DNA of 12,035 bases, taken from the NCBI RefSeq assembly GCF_018375725.1, contig NZ_JAHACR010000108.1, positions 1-12,035 on the forward strand, read 5' to 3'. The notes under the pieces are model-generated. The model did no database searches. It was not told the DNA's origin and saw nothing but the letters and a program-made list of their open reading frames with translations. Positions 7,790-12,035 of the stretch are shown here, piece after piece; positions within the stretch are counted from its first letter, which is position 1; each line of letters starts with the position of its first letter. Position numbers and translations under genes: made by a program. Origin of the DNA: Burkholderia sp. (GTDB lineage: Bacteria; Pseudomonadota; Gammaproteobacteria; Burkholderiales; Burkholderiaceae).

Positions 7790-7823
7790 GCGTCCTGGGG
7801 TGCGACGTCCTGTCTCAGGACGC
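7790..7823 (-). terminator. Alternative hairpins over the acyl-CoA-binding protein stop codon
   Basis: CAGGACGC (7816-7823) can pair with GCGTCCTG (7790-7797), or its first seven bases with CGTCCTG (7806-7812), giving two mutually exclusive stems. The right arm overlaps the stop codon (7815-7817). No T-tract follows on the minus strand within a few bases. This is a weak terminator or processing structure at best. Confidence 0.35.
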
Positions 7824-8084
7824 GGTGCCGTTCTTCAGCGAGTCGACGAGGTCGATGTATTGCTGCTTCGCAGCATCCTGCGGCGTGCCCTTCAGCGCGT
7901 CCCATGCGTCGTACTTGTACTTGCCGACGATGTCGGTGAAGCCCGGCTTGTCGCCGTGCGCATCGCCGTCGGTCGCCTGCTTGAAAAGCGCGTACAGGCG
8001 CAGCAAGGTCAGGTTGCCCGGACGCTCGGGCAGTTGCTTGGCGTCGATCTGGGCCTGGTCGAAGCGGGCGGTGAGGTCGCTCAT
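7815..8084 (-). CDS. Acyl-CoA-binding protein (ACBP family)
   Basis: A small cytosolic carrier that binds medium- and long-chain acyl-CoA esters, buffering and delivering them to lipid or beta-oxidation enzymes. At 89 residues it matches the classic eukaryotic ACBP (86-90). The signature is clear: YALFKQATDGDAHGDKPG (31-48), then GKYKYDAWDALKG (54-66), then AKQQYIDLVDSL (72-83). These hold the Tyr and Lys residues that contact the acyl-CoA head group and the four-helix pattern. The start MSDLTARFDQ is supported by GGAG seven bases upstream; longer in-frame starts run into the divergent gene and are rejected. ACBPs are uncommon in bacteria but known in Proteobacteria, including Burkholderia relatives. 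It is on the same strand as the helicase but separated by about 350 bases, so it is probably an independent unit. Confidence 0.93.
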   Translation of the reverse strand: MSDLTARFDQAQIDAKQLPERPGNLTLLRLYALFKQATDGDAHGDKPGFTDIVGKYKYDAWDALKGTPQDAAKQQYIDLVDSLKNGTAS

Positions 8085-8118
8085 CGGGTGTCTCCATAAA
8101 AGGGGGGCGAGTCGGGCG

Positions 8119-8127
8119 ATCTTAGCA
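8119..8127 (-). promoter_or_regulatory. Extended -10 promoter element for the acyl-CoA-binding protein
   Basis: Minus strand TGCTAAGAT has the TG-n extension plus a four-of-six -10, placing transcription start near 8112 and a leader of about 28 bases before the ATG at 8084. No clear -35 is present, which extended -10 promoters tolerate. Confidence 0.45.
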
Positions 8128-8219
8128 AGCGGACCGGCGCGGCGGGTCGAGCGATCCTTCCAAACCGCCGTGCGCGCCGCATGCGCGCGTCGATCGCCCG
8201 TAGGAGCGGGGCGCCGCAT

Positions 8220-8225
8220 TACAAT
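8220..8225 (+). promoter_or_regulatory. Possible -10 box for the tsaB operon
   Basis: TACAAT (five of six consensus) ends seven bases before the ATG at 8233, about where transcription would begin, so the message would be leaderless or nearly so. No good -35 is visible. The box overlaps an alternative in-frame ATG at 8224, which would then lie outside the transcript. Confidence 0.35.
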
Positions 8226-8232
8226 GTCGGCC

Positions 8233-8988
8233 ATGACGCAAACAGTGCTCCTCGCCATCGATACGTCGACCGAATACTGCTCGGTCGCGCTGCTGCGCTC
8301 GGCTGCGGCCGACGCCTCCTCCTCCCCGCAATGCTGGGTTCGCCACGAGCTCACGGGTGCCGTGTCGAGCACGCGCGTGCTGCCGGCGATCCAGGAACTC
8401 TTCGCCGAGTCCGGGCTGACGCTCGCCGACTGCGACGCGATCGCGTTTGGCGCCGGCCCGGGCTCGTTTACCGGCCTGCGCACCGCGACCGGCATCGCAC
8501 AGGGGCTCGCCTTCGGGCGCGGCGTGCCGGTTGTGCCGATCGGCACGCTGCTCGCCTGCGCCGAACATGCGCGGCTGCGTGCGCCGGGCACGTCGCGTGT
8601 ACTGGCCGCGCTCGACGCGCGAATGGACGAAGTGTACTGGGCCGATTTCGCGTGGGACGACGGCGCCGGCGACTGGCGCACGCTGCATCCGGCGGCGCTC
8701 GATGCGCCCGGCGCGGTTGGCGTGCCCGATGCGCCGTTCACGCTCGCGGGCAATGCGGCGGCCGCGTTCGGCGCGCAGTTGCCCGCGGCCGAACACGCGG
8801 CGGCGATCGACGGCGACGCCTTGCCGCATGCGCTGGCGGTCGCCCACGCCGCGTTGCGCGCGTATCGGGCCGGGCGCGTGGTGCCGGCCGACCAGGCCGC
8901 GCCCGAATACGTGCGCGACAAGGTTGCGCAGACGACTGCCGAGCGCATGGCGGCGCGCCATGCCCGGCCGGACGGAGCGCAGGGATGA
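8233..8988 (+). CDS. tsaB: tRNA N6-threonylcarbamoyladenosine (t6A) biosynthesis protein TsaB
   Basis: TsaB is the non-catalytic partner of TsaD. With TsaE it forms the complex that moves threonylcarbamoyl from its AMP carrier to A37 of ANN-reading tRNAs. The 251 residues form an ASKHA-fold protein: the N-terminal strand VLLAIDTSTEYCSVALL (5-21) and the family signature FGAGPGSFTGLRTATGIAQG (72-91) are both present. The C-terminal domain ends with PEYVRDKVAQ, as in relatives. It is somewhat longer than E. coli TsaB (231) because of Ala-rich loops. ATG at 8233 gives MTQTVLLAIDTS; ATG at 8224 adds three residues and is possible. Neither has a close ribosome-binding site (AGGAG lies near 8202), which fits a leaderless start. 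It heads the operon, and its stop overlaps the rimI start (ATGA at 8985-8988), as tsaB-rimI pairs often do. Confidence 0.95.
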   Translation: MTQTVLLAIDTSTEYCSVALLRSAAADASSSPQCWVRHELTGAVSSTRVLPAIQELFAESGLTLADCDAIAFGAGPGSFTGLRTATGIAQGLAFGRGVPVVPIGTLLACAEHARLRAPGTSRVLAALDARMDEVYWADFAWDDGAGDWRTLHPAALDAPGAVGVPDAPFTLAGNAAAAFGAQLPAAEHAAAIDGDALPHALAVAHAALRAYRAGRVVPADQAAPEYVRDKVAQTTAERMAARHARPDGAQG

Positions 8989-9482
8989 CAGGCGTGCTGT
9001 TGAGCGACCGGTATCTGTCGCCGATGACGGATGCGGATCTCGACGAAGTCGTCGAGATCGAGCACGCCGCGTACGAATTTCCATGGAGCCGCGGCAATTT
9101 CGAGGATTCGCTGCGCAATGGCTACTTCGGCGTGTGCCTGCGGCACGTGACGGGCGCGCTCGTCGGCTACTGCGTGCTCATGCCGGTGATCGACGAGATG
9201 CATCTGCTGAACCTGTGCGTCGCACCGGCCGCGCAGTGCACGGGCGCGGGCCTCGCACTGCTGCGCGAGGCGGTGCGCATCTCGCGTGCCGAGCGGCTCG
9301 ACGGCGTGCTGCTCGAAGTGCGTCCGTCCAATCCGCGTGCGATCCATCTGTATGAGCGCTTCGGCTTCGCGACAATCGGACGGCGCAAGAACTACTATCC
9401 GGCGCGGCATCGCAGCCGGGAGGACGCGATCGTGATGCGTCTGACGCTGGACAAGGAGGGCGGCGCGCATGGCATGGGCTGA
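8985..9482 (+). CDS. rimI: Ribosomal protein alanine N-acetyltransferase RimI
   Basis: A GNAT-family enzyme that uses acetyl-CoA to acetylate the N-terminal alanine of ribosomal protein S18 and can act on other N-termini. The 165 residues include the substrate loop YEFPWSRGNFEDSL (30-43) and the acetyl-CoA pyrophosphate loop QCTGAG (84-89, pattern Q-x-x-G-x-G). LLEVRPSNPRAIHLYERFGF (109-128) has Glu111 and Tyr123 at the positions of the catalytic pair. It overlaps the tsaB stop by four bases at the start and runs 14 bases into the next gene, so translation is coupled at both ends. The last dozen residues, after DKEGG, are dictated by the overlap and are probably not functional. Assignment firm. 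Confidence 0.95.
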   Translation: MTGVLLSDRYLSPMTDADLDEVVEIEHAAYEFPWSRGNFEDSLRNGYFGVCLRHVTGALVGYCVLMPVIDEMHLLNLCVAPAAQCTGAGLALLREAVRISRAERLDGVLLEVRPSNPRAIHLYERFGFATIGRRKNYYPARHRSREDAIVMRLTLDKEGGAHGMG

Positions 9483-10593
9483 AACGGCGCTGGAGGAAAT
9501 GGGGCTCGCGCAGATCTGGGTGCGGCGGGGGCTGCGGCCGGACGGGGCGCCGGCGCCGGCCAGCCACGATGTCAATCAGGTCGCCGTGCCCGGCGCGCCG
9601 AACGATGCGCCGGAAGCGGAAGCGGAAGCGGCGACGCGCGAGGCGGACACCGACGCAGGAAGGCGCGCGCTTGCGCCGGAGTCAGCCATGCCATCGGCTG
9701 CCGTGCTGCCGACGGACGTGCTCCCGCTTGCGACCGGCGCATCTGCGTCGGCCGATCGTTCACCGCGCACGGAACCTGCATCGAGTGCGGCGGGCGAGCC
9801 GTTGCTGGCGCCTGCCGTGGAAGCGCAGCCGGTTGCCGCGCATCAGGTGCGCGAGCCTGGCGCGATCGAGCATTTCATCGTCGACGCCCCGGGTGAACGC
9901 GCGGACGATTTTCCGCCGCCTGTCGACGCGTCGGCGTTTGCGGAGGACGATTTCGCATGGTTCGACGCAGCGCCGCCCGCCGACCCCGCGCCGCTCGCCG
10001 ATTCGCGACCTGCCGAAACGCCGGTCGCGGAGCTCGACTGGGACGCGCTCGCCGCGCGGGTCGCAGGCTGCACGCGCTGCCGCCTTTGCGAGAAACGGAC
10101 CAACACGGTATTCGGCGTCGGCGACCGCGAGGCGGAGTGGATGCTGGTCGGCGAGGCGCCGGGCGAAAACGAGGACAAGCAGGGCGAGCCGTTCGTCGGC
10201 CAGGCGGGCAAACTGCTCGACAACATGCTGCAATCGCTGTCGCTCAAGCGCGGCGAGAACGTCTATATCGCCAATGTGATCAAGTGCCGGCCGCCCGGCA
10301 ACCGGAATCCGGAGCCGGACGAGGTCGCGCGCTGCGAGCCGTATCTGCAGCGGCAGGTTGCACTCGTGAAGCCCCGGCTGATCGTCGCGCTCGGGCGGTT
10401 TGCCGCGCAGACGCTGCTGAAAAGCGATGCGAGCATCGCGTCGCTGCGTGGCCGCGTGCATACCTACGAGGGCGTACCGGTGATCGTCACCTATCACCCG
10501 GCGTACCTGCTGCGCAGCTTGCAGGACAAGTCGAAGGCGTGGGCCGATCTGTGCCTCGCGCGTGATACCTACCGCGGCGCGGACGGGACATGA
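9469..10593 (+). CDS. Family-4 uracil-DNA glycosylase (4Fe-4S) with long N-terminal extension
   Basis: Removes uracil from DNA to begin base excision repair. The catalytic domain spans about 189-372. Cys201, Cys204, Cys273 and Cys289 have the same spacing (3, 69, 16) as the four iron-sulphur cluster ligands of the Thermus family-4 enzyme. Motif A GEAPGENEDKQGEPFVG (228-244) and motif TYHPAYLLRS (341-350, His343) are intact. Total length is 374 against about 200 for the bare domain. Residues 30-185 are Ala/Pro/Glu-rich, low complexity and probably unstructured, including an EAEAEA stretch encoded by a triplicated hexamer. The first 26 residues (ALEEMGLAQIWVRRG at 7-21) resemble the N-terminus of DNA polymerase III psi (HolD). 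The start is set by AAGGAGG (9453-9459). It overlaps rimI by 14 bases and the next gene by four. Confidence 0.94.
   Translation: MAWAETALEEMGLAQIWVRRGLRPDGAPAPASHDVNQVAVPGAPNDAPEAEAEAATREADTDAGRRALAPESAMPSAAVLPTDVLPLATGASASADRSPRTEPASSAAGEPLLAPAVEAQPVAAHQVREPGAIEHFIVDAPGERADDFPPPVDASAFAEDDFAWFDAAPPADPAPLADSRPAETPVAELDWDALAARVAGCTRCRLCEKRTNTVFGVGDREAEWMLVGEAPGENEDKQGEPFVGQAGKLLDNMLQSLSLKRGENVYIANVIKCRPPGNRNPEPDEVARCEPYLQRQVALVKPRLIVALGRFAAQTLLKSDASIASLRGRVHTYEGVPVIVTYHPAYLLRSLQDKSKAWADLCLARDTYRGADGT
9611..9628 (+). repeat. Triplicated hexamer CGGAAG in the glycosylase linker
   Basis: Three perfect CGGAAG copies encode an alternating Glu-Ala run (about residues 49-54) within the low-complexity linker. 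Whole-unit gains or losses would keep the reading frame, so linker length may vary among strains. Confidence 0.7.
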
Positions 10594-11543
10594 CGGCGGG
10601 CGCGGCGTTTCCGTTCATCGAGACGCTGCGCGACGCCGCGGTGCGCGACCTTGCATGGTTGCTCGCGAGTCCGGGAATCCTGACCGCGGCGCCGGGCGCG
10701 CCGCTCGCGCATCCGTGGTCCGGCGCGCCTGAACGGGCCGCTACCGAGGCGTGGCTCGCCGCGCTCGACGCTGCGCCGGAACCGCTGCGCCGTTCGCTCG
10801 AAGGGCTGCGGCCGGTGCGGCTCGGCCGTTATGCCGAATGCCTGCTCGAATGCTTTCTCGCGCATGGGCCGGTGCTGCGGCTGGTCGCGGCCAATCTCGC
10901 GCTGCGCAGCAACGGCCACACGCTCGGCGAGGTGGATTTCCTGATCGATGCGCCGGGCGGCCGGCGGCTGCACTGGGAGCTGGCGGTGAAGTGCTATCTG
11001 TGCGCATCGACGCACGATGTGGCATCGCTCGCGGATTTTGTCGGGCCGAATCTTGTCGACCGGTTCGATCGCAAGCGGGAACGGCTGATCGACCACCAGT
11101 TGCGCCTGAGCGGGCGTGAGGCGTTTGCGCAGCTCGGATACGGCGCACCGTCCGACGCGCAGATGTTCGTCAAGGGCTGGCTGTTCTATCCGCATGGCGA
11201 GCCGCGGCCGCGTGTGGCGGCGGAAATTGCCCCCGATCATCCGCACGGTTTCTGGCTGACCCACGCGCAATGGGCGGCGTGGGCCGCAGCGCAGACGCGC
11301 GGCGCGGCGTGGAGTGTGTTGCCGCGTCTCGCGTGGCTTGCGCCGCGGCGAATCGAAGCGGGGAATGGCGATCCCGAGCCGCTCGCGGCCGCGCGCGAAT
11401 TGCCGGCGCCATTGACCCGGCAGGCGCCTACGCTGATCGGCGTCTATGAACCGGCCGACGACGGCGTCTGGCACGAAACGGCCCGGGGTTTTGTCGTGCC
11501 GGACGACTGGCCGGCGCGTGCAAGGGCGTTCGCGGCGACCTGA
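10590..11543 (+). CDS. DUF1853-like protein, possible PD-(D/E)XK nuclease fold
   Basis: A 317-residue protein that I recognise as resembling the DUF1853 family; its biochemical role is not established. Conserved-looking blocks are RLGRYAECLLECFL (77-90), LGEVDFLIDAPGGRRLHWEL (112-131) leading into AVKCYL, and FVGPNLVDRFDRKRERLIDHQ (150-170). A Glu (83), an Asp at the end of a strand (116) and a Glu/Lys pair on the next strand (130, 134) recall the active site of PD-(D/E)XK nucleases, although the Glu-Lys spacing is wider than the standard E-x-K. No signal peptide or membrane segment is seen. Its ATG overlaps the uracil-DNA glycosylase stop by four bases, so it is co-translated with a repair enzyme. 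A nucleic-acid role is inferred from this context. No strong ribosome-binding site is present, consistent with coupling. Confidence 0.8.
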   Translation: MTAGAAFPFIETLRDAAVRDLAWLLASPGILTAAPGAPLAHPWSGAPERAATEAWLAALDAAPEPLRRSLEGLRPVRLGRYAECLLECFLAHGPVLRLVAANLALRSNGHTLGEVDFLIDAPGGRRLHWELAVKCYLCASTHDVASLADFVGPNLVDRFDRKRERLIDHQLRLSGREAFAQLGYGAPSDAQMFVKGWLFYPHGEPRPRVAAEIAPDHPHGFWLTHAQWAAWAAAQTRGAAWSVLPRLAWLAPRRIEAGNGDPEPLAAARELPAPLTRQAPTLIGVYEPADDGVWHETARGFVVPDDWPARARAFAAT

Positions 11544-11570
11544 CGGCGGACCGGGCGCGTCAGCAGCGTA

Positions 11571-12035
11571 TTACCACCAGCGGTGAAAGTGGTGCACCGG
11601 GCCGACGCCCTGGCCGACATCGAGCCGGCCGCTTGCCGTGATCGCGCCCGTCAGGTAAGCCTTGGCTTCGCGCACGGCACATTCCAGATCGGACTGCCGC
11701 GGCAACAGCGCGGCGATCGCGGCCGACAGCGTACAGCCAGTGCCGTGCGTATTGCTGACGGGGACGCGCGGGCCGTCGAGCCGCACGGTGCGGTTTGCGT
11801 CGACGAGCCAGTCGGGGCTCGCGGCAGCATCCGGCAGATGGCCGCCCTTCATCAGCACCGCGCGTGCGCCGGTCTTGAGCAGCGCCTGGCCCTGGCGAAC
11901 CATTTCGTCCTCGGTCGTCGCGGGTTCGACGCCGAGGAGCGCGGCCGCTTCCGGCAGGTTCGGCGTGACGAGGGTGGCAAGCGGCAGCAGCTCGCTGCGC
12001 AGCGCGTCGACCGCATCCGGAGCGAGAAGTGCATG
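11571..12035 (-). CDS. thiD: Hydroxymethylpyrimidine/phosphomethylpyrimidine kinase, C-terminal part
   Basis: Phosphorylates HMP and then HMP-phosphate with ATP to make HMP-pyrophosphate for thiamine synthesis in the cytoplasm. Only the last 154 residues are in the window (the family is about 265-270); the frame is open to the right edge with no start. Seen: HALLAPDAV at the edge; LVTPNLPEAAALLG, the typical post-substrate-loop segment; AVLMKGGHL; and NTHGTGCTLSAAIAALL, the ribokinase-family anion hole with the Gly-Thr-Gly-Cys core. The C-terminus GQGVGPVHHFHRWW matches the family ending. It converges on the DUF1853-like gene with a 27-base gap, which contains no obvious terminator, so the two 3' ends may interfere or overlap. 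Confidence 0.96.
   Translation of the reverse strand, partial: HALLAPDAVDALRSELLPLATLVTPNLPEAAALLGVEPATTEDEMVRQGQALLKTGARAVLMKGGHLPDAAASPDWLVDANRTVRLDGPRVPVSNTHGTGCTLSAAIAALLPRQSDLECAVREAKAYLTGAITASGRLDVGQGVGPVHHFHRWW

Noticed and set aside
7815..9575. A 586-codon minus-strand frame ending in the acyl-CoA-binding protein
   Set aside because: Only its last 89 codons look like protein of a known family. The upstream part is antisense to tsaB and rimI, so the real start is at 8084.

Overview
The window is about 12 kb of GC-rich chromosome that looks like a Burkholderia, probably of the cepacia group. That assignment rests on protein resemblance, strong G/C third-position use and gene order recognised by eye, not on a database search. 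Every gene reads as ordinary core or near-core chromosome. I found no insertion sequence, phage gene, integrase, tRNA, rRNA or CRISPR array.

Left part (1-5938): a glyoxylate-shunt neighbourhood. Malate synthase A (aceB, C-terminal end outside the window) lies on the minus strand behind an L-2-haloacid dehalogenase-type HAD hydrolase. A LysR-type regulator is transcribed away from this pair across a short AT-rich region holding a plausible promoter for each direction. A single-domain universal stress protein follows on the plus strand and converges on isocitrate lyase (aceA, minus). aceA has an unusually AT-rich upstream region carrying two strong inverted repeats. The two shunt enzymes are therefore close together but separately transcribed, and no aceK is present.

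Middle part (5939-8084): a DEAD-box RNA helicase with a Gly/Arg-rich tail, ending in a textbook intrinsic terminator and preceded by a leader of nearly 300 bases. Behind it is a small eukaryotic-type acyl-CoA-binding protein, also on the minus strand.

Right part (8224-11543): a tight plus-strand operon, tsaB - rimI - family-4 uracil-DNA glycosylase - DUF1853-like protein, with three stop/start overlaps. It joins tRNA t6A modification, ribosomal-protein acetylation and DNA repair. The C-terminal part of thiD (thiamine pyrimidine kinase) converges on it from the right edge.

The most unusual point is the start of the uracil-DNA glycosylase. Its first 26 or so residues resemble the clamp-loader-binding N-terminus of the DNA polymerase III psi subunit (HolD), and the gene sits directly after rimI, the gene paired with holD in E. 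coli. If real, this would be a repair enzyme tethered to the replisome.
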